Part shown: in pieces, positions 26,991 through 35,030 of the stretch
Position numbering within the stretch: the first letter of the stretch is position 1
How the letters are laid out: the number at the start of each line of letters is the position of its first letter
The notes under the pieces: generated by a model
Told to the model about the DNA's origin: nothing
Databases searched by the model: none
Seen by the model: the letters and a program-made list of their open reading frames with translations, nothing else
From: Dyadobacter fermentans
GTDB lineage: Bacteria; Bacteroidota; Bacteroidia; Cytophagales; Spirosomataceae
Direction of reading: 5' to 3'
NCBI RefSeq assembly: GCF_019924045.1
Contig: NZ_JAHXBN010000010.1
Coordinates: 620,001-684,000, forward strand
Length of the DNA stretch: 64,000 bases
Made by a program: the position numbers and the translations under genes

Positions 26991-28709
26991 TTAATGCGAA
27001 TCTCTTGTTACCTTATCGCCTGAACCACCTTTGAGGAAGTCCAGGTCGGCGCCCTCGTGCGCCTGCATGACGTGTGCGATATGCAGGTTCACGTAACCCC
27101 GGTTGTAGCCCAGCTCCAACGGTTTCCAGAGTGTCCTCCGGCGTGCCAGCTCTTCGTCGGATACTTCCAGATGAAGCTTTCTGTTTTCCACATCCAGCTC
27201 AATGTAGTCGCCATCCTGTACCAATGCGAGATTCCCTCCGACAGCGGCTTCGGGCGACACGTGCAAAACAACCGTTCCAAAACCAGTTCCACTCATCCGG
27301 CCGTCGGAAATGCGTACCATGTCGATCACGCCTTGCGCGAGCAGCTTTTTAGGTAACGACATATTGCCCACCTCGGGCATGCCGGGGTAGCCTTTCGGCC
27401 CTACATTTTTCAATACCAATATACTGTTTTCATCCACATCCAGGTCTGGATCGTCGAGTCGGAGTTTATAATCGTCGATATCCTCGAAAACAATGGCTTT
27501 GCCGCGGTGCTGCATCAATTCCGGTTTCAGGGAAGCGGATGGCTTGATTACCGCGCCATTCTCGCAAAGGTTACCCCGCACGACTGCCAGGCCTGTCAGA
27601 TCTTTGATAGGCTCTTCCATTGTACCGATTACTTCCGGGTTGAAGCATTCCGCACTTGCGGCGTTCTCGGCCATTGTTTTACCATTAGCGGTAATCACCG
27701 ATTGGTGTAAAATGCTGCTAAGCTCCTTGATTACCACCGGTAAACCTCCCGCATAGTAGAAGTCTTCCATAAAATACCCGCCCGAAGGTTGCAGGTTGAG
27801 CAGTAGTGGAATTTTTTTGCAGAGGTCGTTAAAATCATCCAGGTTCAAATCCACACCGATGCGGCCTGCGATGGCCAGCAAATGGATCACAAAGTTGGTA
27901 GAACCGCCAATCGCCGCATTGATCATGATTGCATTCTCGAATGCCTCGCGGGTGAGGATCTGCGACAGGCGCAGGTCTTCCTTTACCATATCCACAATGC
28001 GCCGGCCGGATAAATGCGCCAGTACTTTCCGCCGAGAATCGGCGGCCGGGATAGCCGCATTTTCAGGCAATGTCAATCCCAGTGATTCCACCATACATGC
28101 CATGGTAGAAGCCGTGCCCATTACCGCGCAGTGGCCGTCGGAGCGGCACATGCAGGCTTCGGCGGTGTAGAGTTCTTCCTGTGTGAGTTCACCCTTACGG
28201 TGCATTTCGCTGAACCGCCACACGTCGCTGGTAGCGATGGTTTTACCCCGGTAGCGTCCCGTGAGCATCGGTCCGCCGGACACGACAATAGTAGGAATGT
28301 CCACGCTCGCCGCGCCCATGACGAGCGAAGGCGTCGTTTTATCGCAGCCGCAAAGCAACACCACACCGTCGATCGGGTTGGCGCGGATGGATTCTTCCAC
28401 GTCCATACTCGCGAGGTTGCGATAGAGCATTGCCGTGGGCTTGATGAGCGTTTCGCCCAGCGACATCACCGGAAATTCGAGCGGAAAGCCGCCCGCTTCC
28501 CACACGCCACGTTTCACCGACTCGGCCAGCTCCCGGAAATGCCCGTTACAGGGCGTGAGCTCCGAAAAAGTATTACAAATGCCGATCACCGGCCGTCCTT
28601 CAAACTCATCAGAAGGGTAACCCTGGTTCTTCATCCAGGCACGGTAAATGAACCCGTCCTTACCCGATTTGCCAAACCAGCCCCTGCTGCGTAACTTGTT
28701 TTCTTCCAT
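26991..28709 (-). CDS. IlvD/Edd-family dehydratase, probably sugar-acid dehydratase
   Basis: A 572-aa iron-sulfur dehydratase. Three cluster-ligand Cys positions are evident: in TPCNGHF, LLCGCDKTTPS and DGHCAVMGTAST. The late GRMSGTGFGTVVLHVSPEAA motif is also diagnostic. The sequence pattern (RSRGWFGKSGKDGFIYRAW at the N-terminus) is that of the aldonate branch (L-arabinonate/D-xylonate dehydratases) rather than branched-chain IlvD or Edd, and its neighbour is an SDR, not ilv genes. The exact sugar acid is not known. First gene of a likely two-gene unit. Confidence 0.88.
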   Translation of the reverse strand: MEENKLRSRGWFGKSGKDGFIYRAWMKNQGYPSDEFEGRPVIGICNTFSELTPCNGHFRELAESVKRGVWEAGGFPLEFPVMSLGETLIKPTAMLYRNLASMDVEESIRANPIDGVVLLCGCDKTTPSLVMGAASVDIPTIVVSGGPMLTGRYRGKTIATSDVWRFSEMHRKGELTQEELYTAEACMCRSDGHCAVMGTASTMACMVESLGLTLPENAAIPAADSRRKVLAHLSGRRIVDMVKEDLRLSQILTREAFENAIMINAAIGGSTNFVIHLLAIAGRIGVDLNLDDFNDLCKKIPLLLNLQPSGGYFMEDFYYAGGLPVVIKELSSILHQSVITANGKTMAENAASAECFNPEVIGTMEEPIKDLTGLAVVRGNLCENGAVIKPSASLKPELMQHRGKAIVFEDIDDYKLRLDDPDLDVDENSILVLKNVGPKGYPGMPEVGNMSLPKKLLAQGVIDMVRISDGRMSGTGFGTVVLHVSPEAAVGGNLALVQDGDYIELDVENRKLHLEVSDEELARRRTLWKPLELGYNRGYVNLHIAHVMQAHEGADLDFLKGGSGDKVTRDSH

Positions 28710-28822
28710 TATTCGCCCTATTTTATGTCTAATCAGAAAAGGAGCCAGGGAGTAAAAACTAATTCCGGGTACCCTTTAAAATAAAAATCGTATATTCGGC
28801 TAACACGTGCCCGGTATTCTCC

Positions 28823-30073
28823 ATGCTCTTTTTTAGAAATTATAAACTGTTGCTTTTCTTGACTTTACAGCTGGCAACCCTGCCCATTCACGCACAGTAC
28901 CATTCGGATAATTTCATCGAAAAATTACTAAAAAAGCATCCGGAACGCTTCTCGGCGATCCTGCAAAATCCTGATAAATACAAGGTACAGGTGCTCTATA
29001 CGAAGATCGACCGAAATAAAAACAATGTTCCGCACTTTACTACGCATGGCTACCGGGTGAATACCGGGGAGTATTTTTATCCGGCGAGCACGGTTAAGCT
29101 ACCGGCAGTCGCACTCGCATTTGAAAAATTGAACAAACTGGGGATCGACAAGTACACGCCCATGTTTACGGATGCTGTAAGGCCCGAGCAGACTGCCGTG
29201 AAGGCCGACACCAGTTCTGAAAACGGGCTGCCGTCGGTAGCGCATTATGCCAAAAAGATATTACTGGCCAGTGATAACGATGCGTTCAACCGGCTGTACG
29301 AATTCATCGGCCAGGAGGAATTCAACGATAGCCTGCATAGCAAGGGGTTTAAGGACGCCCGCATTCTCCATCGCCTCGATTCGCCGATTGGGCCGGAAAA
29401 CAATCGTTACACCAATCCAATCCGGTTTGAGCAGGATGGCAAGATCGTTTTTGAGCAGCCCGCGAAGTATAATGAGCATGAATACAATGCGCCGGGGCCT
29501 ATTATGCTGGGCAAAGGTTATATGAAAGACGGTGCATTGGTGAATGAGCCGTTTGATTTTAGCAAAAAGAACTTCTTTCCGCTCGAAGAACAGCACCGGT
29601 TGCTGAAAACGCTTTTCTTCCCTGACCAGGTACCGGTATCGCAGCGTTTTAATCTGACTGAGGACGATTATCGGTTTATATACCAGTACATGTCGCAGTT
29701 CCCGGTGGAAACGAGTTACCCGGCTAGCTATACCGATGATTACTACGATGGTTATGTGAAATTCCTGCTTTTTGGAGCTACCAAAACGCGCCTGCCGCGC
29801 CATATCCGTTTGTTCAACAAATGTGGTGACGCCTACGGCTTTCTTTTAGACAATGCCTATATCGCCGATTTTGAAAAAGGAATAGAGTTTATGGTGACCG
29901 CCGTGATCTACTGCAACGAGGACGGCGTTTTTAATGATGATAAGTACGACTACGACACCGTCGGGTTCCCGTTCATGGCGAATCTGGGGAAGACATTCTT
30001 CGAATACGAACTCGATCGCAAGCATCCGAACCGCCCCGATTTAAGCCGTTTCGAAGTAGAATACGATAAATGA
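28823..30073 (+). CDS. Secreted serine hydrolase, class A beta-lactamase-like
   Basis: A 416-aa exported protein; signal peptide ends LPIHAQ near residue 25. Motifs of the serine beta-lactamase/PBP fold are STVK (SxxK, in YPASTVKLPAVAL, about residue 92) and SDND (SDN, in LLASDNDAFNRLYEF). The third motif is altered: NKCGDAYGF in place of KTG. The protein is longer than class A beta-lactamases, with an insertion rich in Tyr and Asp. It may be a peptidase or esterase rather than a resistance enzyme. It is divergent from the dehydratase gene and convergent with the MerC-domain gene with no gap. Confidence 0.8.
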   Translation: MLFFRNYKLLLFLTLQLATLPIHAQYHSDNFIEKLLKKHPERFSAILQNPDKYKVQVLYTKIDRNKNNVPHFTTHGYRVNTGEYFYPASTVKLPAVALAFEKLNKLGIDKYTPMFTDAVRPEQTAVKADTSSENGLPSVAHYAKKILLASDNDAFNRLYEFIGQEEFNDSLHSKGFKDARILHRLDSPIGPENNRYTNPIRFEQDGKIVFEQPAKYNEHEYNAPGPIMLGKGYMKDGALVNEPFDFSKKNFFPLEEQHRLLKTLFFPDQVPVSQRFNLTEDDYRFIYQYMSQFPVETSYPASYTDDYYDGYVKFLLFGATKTRLPRHIRLFNKCGDAYGFLLDNAYIADFEKGIEFMVTAVIYCNEDGVFNDDKYDYDTVGFPFMANLGKTFFEYELDRKHPNRPDLSRFEVEYDK

Positions 30074-30469
30074 TCAGCGGGTTTTAAATTTCAACCGCGG
30101 CGCAATCTGGCAGATGTAGAGGTTAATAAGGTGGCCGATGATCAGCAAACCCGACCCTACGTAACCCAACCAGGAGAATACCTGATGGCGGCCTTCGAAA
30201 ATCAGTGAAATCGCGAAGATGCCCAATGCACTCCAAAGCAGCACGCGAATGCCCGTGGAACGGTGGTCGCGGGTAGCGTAATAAACGGCAATGCCGTTGA
30301 TGAGGATAAACAGGTAATCCAGCGAGATGAGGCCGATATGTGCGTGGTTATGGGTCGCTACCGACGAGCCTAGCGCCAATGCAGGAACCAGTATGCAATG
30401 GATAATGCACAACACGGATCCTAAAATCCCGATGTAGTCGGCCCTGCCATGTGAGTGTACTGCTTTCAT
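30074..30469 (-). CDS. MerC-domain membrane protein
   Basis: A 131-aa membrane protein with four predicted helices and the MerC-type motif LCIIHCILVPAL at about 20-31, whose Cys/His residues can bind a metal ion. His residues also occur in the N-terminus and first loop (HSHGR, THNHAHIG). MerC proteins move mercury, but domain members in Bacteroidota are usually part of ordinary metal uptake. The promoter carries the same palindrome and -7 segment as the TonB receptor gene, and the gene is divergent from a Fur-family regulator, so a role in uptake of the same metal is likely (inference; zinc is the best guess). Confidence 0.85.
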   Translation of the reverse strand: MKAVHSHGRADYIGILGSVLCIIHCILVPALALGSSVATHNHAHIGLISLDYLFILINGIAVYYATRDHRSTGIRVLLWSALGIFAISLIFEGRHQVFSWLGYVGSGLLIIGHLINLYICQIAPRLKFKTR

Positions 30470-30490
30470 TTCCTACATACAATAATGTTG

Positions 30491-30521
30491 CAAAAATAAC
30501 ACCCTCGGTTCGAACTTGCAA
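30491..30521 (-). promoter_or_regulatory. Promoter of the MerC-domain gene
   Basis: On the minus strand TTG (30521-30519), 20 bases, TATTTTTG (30498-30491): a full consensus match. The TTG is inside the left half of the palindromic operator at 30516-30532, and a GTTGCAA half-site (30487-30493) overlaps the -7 element. Confidence 0.7.
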
Positions 30522-30532
30522 CGGGGTTGCAG
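30516..30532. promoter_or_regulatory. Palindromic operator upstream of the MerC-domain gene
   Basis: TTGCAAC-GGG-GTTGCAG, a 7-3-7 inverted repeat with one mismatch. It overlaps the -33 element. The same palindrome is perfect at 34121-34137 before the TonB receptor. The adjacent Fur-family regulator is the natural candidate to bind it. Confidence 0.75.
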
Positions 30533-30582
30533 AATATTTTTAGCCAATGGTGCCCTGGCCCATGAAAGTGTAATCGGAATCC

Positions 30583-30614
30583 TTGGAATTTGAACCGGTT
30601 AGAACTTAACTTTG
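30583..30614 (+). promoter_or_regulatory. Promoter of the Fur-family regulator gene
   Basis: TTG (30583-30585), 21 bases, TAACTTTG (30607-30614), a full -7 match. Transcription would start near 30621, 40 bases before the ATG at 30661. No TTGCAAC palindrome overlaps it, so the regulator itself may be constitutive. Confidence 0.6.
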
Positions 30615-30660
30615 ACGGGAAAGGTTTTAGAAGGGAGGAATTATTAAACTGTTGGAAACA

Positions 30661-31071
30661 ATGGACCAGTTAAGAGAAACGCTGAAAGTACATCACCTGC
30701 GCACAACCACGTGTCGTGAGGACGTGCTTTCAACATTTATCAACCGTAAAAACGCATTATCGCACGGGGACCTGGAAGGGGAGTTAGGGGAGAATTACGA
30801 CCGTGTGACCATATACAGAACACTCAAAACGTTCCTCGAAAAAGGCATTATACACAAGGTACTCGATGATGAAGGGCTGCGTTATGCATTGTGCTCGCAC
30901 AGTTGTTCGGAAGAAAAGCACCAGCACGACCATATTCATTTCAAATGCAGCTCGTGCGGCGAAACCAACTGCCTCGAAAACCTCCACATTCCGGCGGTGC
31001 AATTGCCGGAGGGGTATCATCCCGAGCACTTCAATCTGCTGATACAGGGCGTTTGCCCCAAATGCAAATAG
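30661..31071 (+). CDS. Fur-family metal-responsive repressor (Zur-like candidate)
   Basis: A 136-aa Fur-family regulator. The winged helix covers residues 1-80 (YDRVTIYRTLKTFLEKGIIHKV). The metal/dimer domain has HQHDHIHFKCSSCG and a terminal CPKC, giving two CxxC pairs for structural zinc plus a His-rich sensing region. The ATG at 30661 is preferred over a TTG at 30652; a GGAGGA lies 20 bases upstream. It stands between the MerC-domain gene and the lipoprotein/TonB receptor genes. The palindromes before those genes point to it as their regulator. Which metal it senses is not visible; zinc is the most plausible from the gene set. Confidence 0.88.
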   Translation: MDQLRETLKVHHLRTTTCREDVLSTFINRKNALSHGDLEGELGENYDRVTIYRTLKTFLEKGIIHKVLDDEGLRYALCSHSCSEEKHQHDHIHFKCSSCGETNCLENLHIPAVQLPEGYHPEHFNLLIQGVCPKCK

Positions 31072-31108
31072 CAAAAAGGGATTAGTCACGCGACTAATCC
31101 CTTTTTGC
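31071..31108. terminator. Bidirectional terminator, 17-bp perfect stem
   Basis: GCAAAAAGGGATTAGTC pairs perfectly with GACTAATCCCTTTTTGC around loop ACGC. It serves the regulator gene (plus) and the lipoprotein gene (minus), which converge here. Confidence 0.9.
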
Positions 31109-31109
31109 T

Positions 31110-31664
31110 TTATTGGACTTTTAAGTGGAAATCCAGATTCACATCATCGCTCCCGGGCGTCGGTGTGCCGTTTTTAGCACCGGGCTGGTGGCGTAATTGT
31201 ACTTTCAACGTGCCGTGACCTGCCGCGCCGGTTTTGGCGGAGCCTGTGAGGCCAATAGGGTAATTGTTTTTGTCCTTATCGCCGTAAGTGTACGTCAGCA
31301 ATGCAGCAGGGCTGGATGTATACACAAATAAATGCTCGTCGGATTCCTCCTCTACTTCCTTCGTAATATCATCCACGGGCGACTTGCTTTCGTCGAGTAG
31401 CTCAATCGCCAGCGTATAGGTCGTATTCGGTTTCAGCGCAATCGTATCGAATTTGGTAGGTGCATTACCACCGTCGCCATCGGCGTCCTTGTAGGAGAAA
31501 GTACTGACGTTGGACGTGCCTTGTTCGGTGAATTTCAACGTCACGGAGGTGATCAGCTCATTTTCATCGTCCGGCTCCACGTCGTCACCAGAGTCTTTAC
31601 ATTGCACAAAGGCCATTGTCATCGTGGCGAGCAGCATCCAGCTCAGCTTACGGTTCATTTTCAT
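31110..31664 (-). CDS. Lipoprotein of the metal island
   Basis: A 184-aa lipoprotein; the signal peptide ends AFVQC (Cys at about 22) and is followed by an acidic stretch SGDDVEPDDENE. The mature domain is beta-rich with SVTLKFTEQGT at the start and GTLKVQLRHQPGAKNG...DDVNLDFHLKV at the end, a pattern seen in small Bacteroidota lipoproteins encoded beside TonB receptors. It starts 67 bases after the receptor's stop and is probably in the same transcript. It may be a surface metal-binding partner of the receptor; this is inference from position. Confidence 0.75.
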   Translation of the reverse strand: MKMNRKLSWMLLATMTMAFVQCKDSGDDVEPDDENELITSVTLKFTEQGTSNVSTFSYKDADGDGGNAPTKFDTIALKPNTTYTLAIELLDESKSPVDDITKEVEEESDEHLFVYTSSPAALLTYTYGDKDKNNYPIGLTGSAKTGAAGHGTLKVQLRHQPGAKNGTPTPGSDDVNLDFHLKVQ

Positions 31665-31704
31665 ACGTAATAGGTTTAAGTATTGTATTAAAATTCATTT
31701 TTGG

Positions 31705-31734
31705 GCCGGGCTTCGTCAAGCCGGGCTTCGTTAA
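31705..31734. repeat. Two tandem 15-bp copies at the receptor stop
   Basis: GCCGGGCTTCGTCAA (31705-31719) is followed directly by GCCGGGCTTCGTTAA (31720-31734). The second copy contains the receptor gene's stop codon (TTA read as TAA at 31733-31731). It looks like a small local duplication; it could also form a weak hairpin. Confidence 0.8.
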
Positions 31735-34061
31735 GCGCCGAACTTCCATTTCAGACGAAGCGACGCGTTGCGGCCCATATCGTCGGCATAGTAGCGGAAG
31801 CGGTTGAGGTAATCGCGGTAGACCGTATTGAACAGGTTTTGCACATTGACACCAATTTCCAGCTGCTGTTTTTCCGAGACTTTCAGCGTTGCGCCGGCTT
31901 GCAGGCTCCACAGCGAATAGGCTTTCGGCGGCGGGAGGAAATCGCTGTTCGCGGGAACGCGTTTTTGTTCAGCCACCAGCAGGTTACCGATTGAAATAAA
32001 CCCGTCCTTCCATTTTCCGCGATCAGTGAGCTGGTATTTCAATGCATTATCGAGCCGGTTTGGCGGAATCATTACCAGGTAACCCTCGTTGCGCTCGTCG
32101 TACACGCGGAGGTAGGTGAGCTTGCTCGAAATCGTCATACGTTTCACAAACTCCCAGCTTCCCGAAACGTCGATGCCTTTGAAAGAAGCGTCGGTTTGGG
32201 TGTATTTGAAATAGGGAAATGCGCCTCGGATCGTCAGAATCGGTTCCGGTTGCGGTTTCAGGTATATAAAATCAAAAATGTAATTGTAGTAGCCTCCTAT
32301 TTCAACGCTCCATTTCGGTGTCGCATATTTCACGCTGGCGATGGAATTGAGCGCTTTTTCGGGCTGCAATGTGGCGTCGCCTTTCTCGTAGGCGGCCGCG
32401 CCGTGGTGCACCCCGTCGCTGAAAAGCTCGCTCACGTTAGGTGCGCGCCAGGCGGTACCTACGTTCACACGCGCGGAGAAGCGTTCGGAAAAGTTACGGG
32501 TAGCGCCGGCAGTCCCTGAAAAATTGCTGAAATCGAAGTGGTCGGCAATTTTTTCACGGTTCACGATCCGGTAGGTTTTCAGCGTCCGGTAATCGTAGCG
32601 CAGGCCGGCTTCGAGCTCCCATTTACTTGTCACGTACCGCTCAATCCAGAACAGCCCGATATTGAACTGGTTGAAATTGGGGATCAGCGGGCGGCCGCTC
32701 ATGAGGTTGTACTGGTATAATGTGCTCACACCAACCTGCCCGCTGATTTTCCCGGCGAGGGGTTTGTGGTCCCAGACCACATCGTTTGTCAATGAAGTGA
32801 GTTTAAATGTCAGTTCGGGATGGTTAAGGGCCGCTATACTGTCGTTCCGCGGGCGGTGCAGGTCAAACTCGTTGCGGTTGTTGTACTGTCGCGCAATGGT
32901 CCATTGCAGCCGGTTTCCGTCGTTGAAATGGTAATGCGTTTCGGCTTTCAGCAACTCGTGCGTCGCATTCTGGTTGGGCCGGTTAATGGCATAACTGAAC
33001 CCGGACTTGACGAACGGCTCGCCGTTTTTGATCACATTGAGCAAATCCGTCACGCTGCCAATGTGCGAGCCGGAGAAAATGCCTATCTGGGTGTCGAACC
33101 GGCTGTAAAACACGTCGATGCCCAGGCCCTTGTGCCGATAGCCGGCCGCAACGGAGAAGTTATTTTCGCTGATTCCCGTATTATCGAGGTAGTAGTTCGG
33201 CGTGCGAATGTTGCCGCCGCGTTTAATGGTACCCTGCGCACGCCAGCCGAAGCCTTTTACAAAGTTCAGACCGCCCTGCACGGTGCCCGATAATACGCCT
33301 TGCCGACCATTGGAAAAACCTACCGCATTCAACTCGCCGGTAATAGGCTTGTCCACCGGCAGTTCTTCCGGTTCTACCAATATCACCCCGCCGATCGCAT
33401 CCGAGCCATAGCGTACACCCGCAGCACCTTTCACCACCGAAATGCGTGTCGCGATGAAGGGGTCGATTTCCGGAGCGTGCTCCGAACCCCATTGCTGGCC
33501 TTCCTGGCGGATACCATTGTTCATGATCAGCACACGGTTGCTGTGCAGGCCGTGAATGACGGGTTTGGCAATGGACGAACCGGTTTGTAATGTCGTCACA
33601 CCGGTCACGCCTTTCAAGCTTTCGCCGAGCGTCTGGCCGCGTGTTTTATCTAAATCTGCGCCTGAAATAGTGGTCAATGGCTGCGAAGAAGGTGCGTCCG
33701 TCCGGTGCGCGGTGATCTCCACATCGTGCAGATGCACTTCCTGTTCGAGCAGATTAAAGTTTTCTTCATGCCCTGACGTCAGATCAATTTTTTGCTGGAA
33801 TGGGCTGTATCCTATAATGCGGCATTCGAGTGTGTAGTTACCAGGACAAAGATTACGAAGCTCGTAGCGGCCGTTCTGGTCGGTAAACACGCCGGTACTT
33901 TGCCCGACAATGAGCACGGTAGCGCCTATAAGCGGCTGCCCGGTGTGCTGATCCTTTACGACTCCCTTCACAAAGCACTCGCATGCCGGTTTCTGGGCAA
34001 TGGCCGTCCGCGAAAACAGCGATAGCAAAAGGATGAGGAGTGAAAATCGGACAGCGGGCAT
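31731..34061 (-). CDS. TonB-dependent outer-membrane receptor, probable metal importer
   Basis: A 776-aa receptor. The signal peptide ends RTAIAQ; a carboxypeptidase-regulatory-like domain (VKGVVKDQHTGQPLIGATV to about residue 100) precedes the plug (ISGADLDKTRGQTLGESLKGV, QQWGSEHAPEIDPF, GAAGVRYGSDAIGGVILVEP) and the barrel, which ends in RYYADDMGRNASLRLKWKFGA. The plug with EHAPEIDP and YGSDAIGG resembles ZnuD-type receptors. The frame is open to 34121, but that start lies inside the operator and upstream of the predicted transcription start, so the ATG at 34061 (MPAVRFS) is chosen. The promoter has a Fur-type palindrome. Zinc is the most likely substrate by context; not proven. Confidence 0.9.
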   Translation of the reverse strand: MPAVRFSLLILLLSLFSRTAIAQKPACECFVKGVVKDQHTGQPLIGATVLIVGQSTGVFTDQNGRYELRNLCPGNYTLECRIIGYSPFQQKIDLTSGHEENFNLLEQEVHLHDVEITAHRTDAPSSQPLTTISGADLDKTRGQTLGESLKGVTGVTTLQTGSSIAKPVIHGLHSNRVLIMNNGIRQEGQQWGSEHAPEIDPFIATRISVVKGAAGVRYGSDAIGGVILVEPEELPVDKPITGELNAVGFSNGRQGVLSGTVQGGLNFVKGFGWRAQGTIKRGGNIRTPNYYLDNTGISENNFSVAAGYRHKGLGIDVFYSRFDTQIGIFSGSHIGSVTDLLNVIKNGEPFVKSGFSYAINRPNQNATHELLKAETHYHFNDGNRLQWTIARQYNNRNEFDLHRPRNDSIAALNHPELTFKLTSLTNDVVWDHKPLAGKISGQVGVSTLYQYNLMSGRPLIPNFNQFNIGLFWIERYVTSKWELEAGLRYDYRTLKTYRIVNREKIADHFDFSNFSGTAGATRNFSERFSARVNVGTAWRAPNVSELFSDGVHHGAAAYEKGDATLQPEKALNSIASVKYATPKWSVEIGGYYNYIFDFIYLKPQPEPILTIRGAFPYFKYTQTDASFKGIDVSGSWEFVKRMTISSKLTYLRVYDERNEGYLVMIPPNRLDNALKYQLTDRGKWKDGFISIGNLLVAEQKRVPANSDFLPPPKAYSLWSLQAGATLKVSEKQQLEIGVNVQNLFNTVYRDYLNRFRYYADDMGRNASLRLKWKFGA

Positions 34062-34095
34062 GCGTAGGCGCGGGCAGCGGGTTACGTTCTTTTTG

Positions 34096-34109
34096 TTACA
34101 ACGTTGCAA
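34096..34109. promoter_or_regulatory. Second operator-like palindrome at the receptor promoter
   Basis: TTACAACGTTGCAA is an inverted repeat with no spacer (one mismatch between TTACAAC and GTTGCAA). It overlaps the -7 element and the likely transcription start. It shares the GTTGCAA half-site with the main operator 12 bases upstream and may be a second, weaker binding site. Confidence 0.5.
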
Positions 34110-34137
34110 AAATAAGATCATTGCAACTGTGTTGCAA
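34107..34137 (-). promoter_or_regulatory. Promoter of the TonB receptor-lipoprotein unit
   Basis: On the minus strand TTG (34137-34135), 20 bases, TATTTTTG (34114-34107), a full consensus match. The predicted start near 34100 leaves a 40-base leader before the ATG at 34061. Confidence 0.7.
34121..34137. promoter_or_regulatory. Perfect palindromic operator upstream of the TonB receptor
   Basis: TTGCAAC-TGT-GTTGCAA, a perfect 7-3-7 inverted repeat covering the -33 TTG. Binding here would block RNA polymerase. Also present, with one mismatch, before the MerC-domain gene. Confidence 0.8.
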
Positions 34138-34222
34138 TTAAAATCGGTAACTATTTTGTCAAATTTTCAGTGGATTAGGGTCTTAAACGTAAATTTGTGC
34201 TCCATTTTGCCGCTTTAAATCG

Positions 34223-34981
34223 TTGTCGGATATTCTTTTAACCAAAATCATGCTGATGCCCCCGCTTATTGCCGGGGTAACAATGGCCGTTCGGAAGTGG
34301 GGCGAGGGGCTGGGCGGCTGGATCGGTGGATTCCCCTGGGTGGCGGGGCCGATCTCTTTCTTCATCGCTTTCGAGCATGGCGCTGCATTCGCGGCTTCGA
34401 CTATCCCGTCGGCATTACTGGGGTCGGTGGGTACGATGCTCTTTGCGTTGGTGTATGCGACGCTTTCCGCCCGGATGCGTTGGTTACCGACGGTGCTGCT
34501 TAGCTACGGGGCATTTTTTGTGGTCGCATTGCTTGCATTGGGACGTGATATTTCGCTGGCAGCCGGAGTAGGACTGAACCTGACAGTGCTGACGCTGGTG
34601 TTGTACTTTTTTCCAAAACCCAAAACCAAAGCGGAGTTCAAGAAGCAGCCTTCCTGGGATATTCCATTGCGAATGCTCGTGGCGACGCTCTTTGTGGTCA
34701 TACTCACGCAGGCCGCGGATGCGCTCGGCCCGACTTGGAGCGGGATATTGACGCCATTTCCGATCATGACCTCAACGCTGGCGGTGTTCACCCATTCGCA
34801 GCAGGGCTCCGATGCGGCGATCAGGATATTGTATGGCTTACTGCTCGCAGGGTATGGCTTTGTAGCTTTTCTGATAGGGGTAGCCTGGCTGGTGCCGCAA
34901 ATGCCTATTGGTGCCGCTTACGGCATTCTTACGGTGTCGACGATGATCGTCAATGGGGTTACAATAAAACTGATCCGCTAG
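34223..34981 (+). CDS. Polytopic membrane protein of unknown function
   Basis: A 252-aa integral membrane protein with about eight hydrophobic segments. The first helix is followed by RKWGEGLGGWIGGFPWVAGPISFFIAFEHG, and a central TPFPIMTSTLAVFTH element repeats the same theme, suggesting two related halves. The listed start is a TTG at 34223 because the residues from it complete the first helix; the ATG at 34250 is the alternative. A TAAATTTG -7 element at 34190-34197 lies just upstream. I do not know its substrate. It is divergent from the TonB receptor gene. Confidence 0.7.
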   Translation: MSDILLTKIMLMPPLIAGVTMAVRKWGEGLGGWIGGFPWVAGPISFFIAFEHGAAFAASTIPSALLGSVGTMLFALVYATLSARMRWLPTVLLSYGAFFVVALLALGRDISLAAGVGLNLTVLTLVLYFFPKPKTKAEFKKQPSWDIPLRMLVATLFVVILTQAADALGPTWSGILTPFPIMTSTLAVFTHSQQGSDAAIRILYGLLLAGYGFVAFLIGVAWLVPQMPIGAAYGILTVSTMIVNGVTIKLIR

Positions 34982-35030
34982 CCCAGCCAACGGATCAGAT
35001 ATTTCGTTTGAATAAAATCCTATTTTTTGC

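Noticed and set aside
30074..30469. Mercury resistance operon
   Set aside because: Only a MerC-domain protein is present; merA, merR, merP and merT are absent and the context is metal uptake.
34062..34121. Longer TonB receptor with start at 34121
   Set aside because: That ATG lies within the operator and upstream of the predicted transcription start, and would put 20 residues before the signal peptide.
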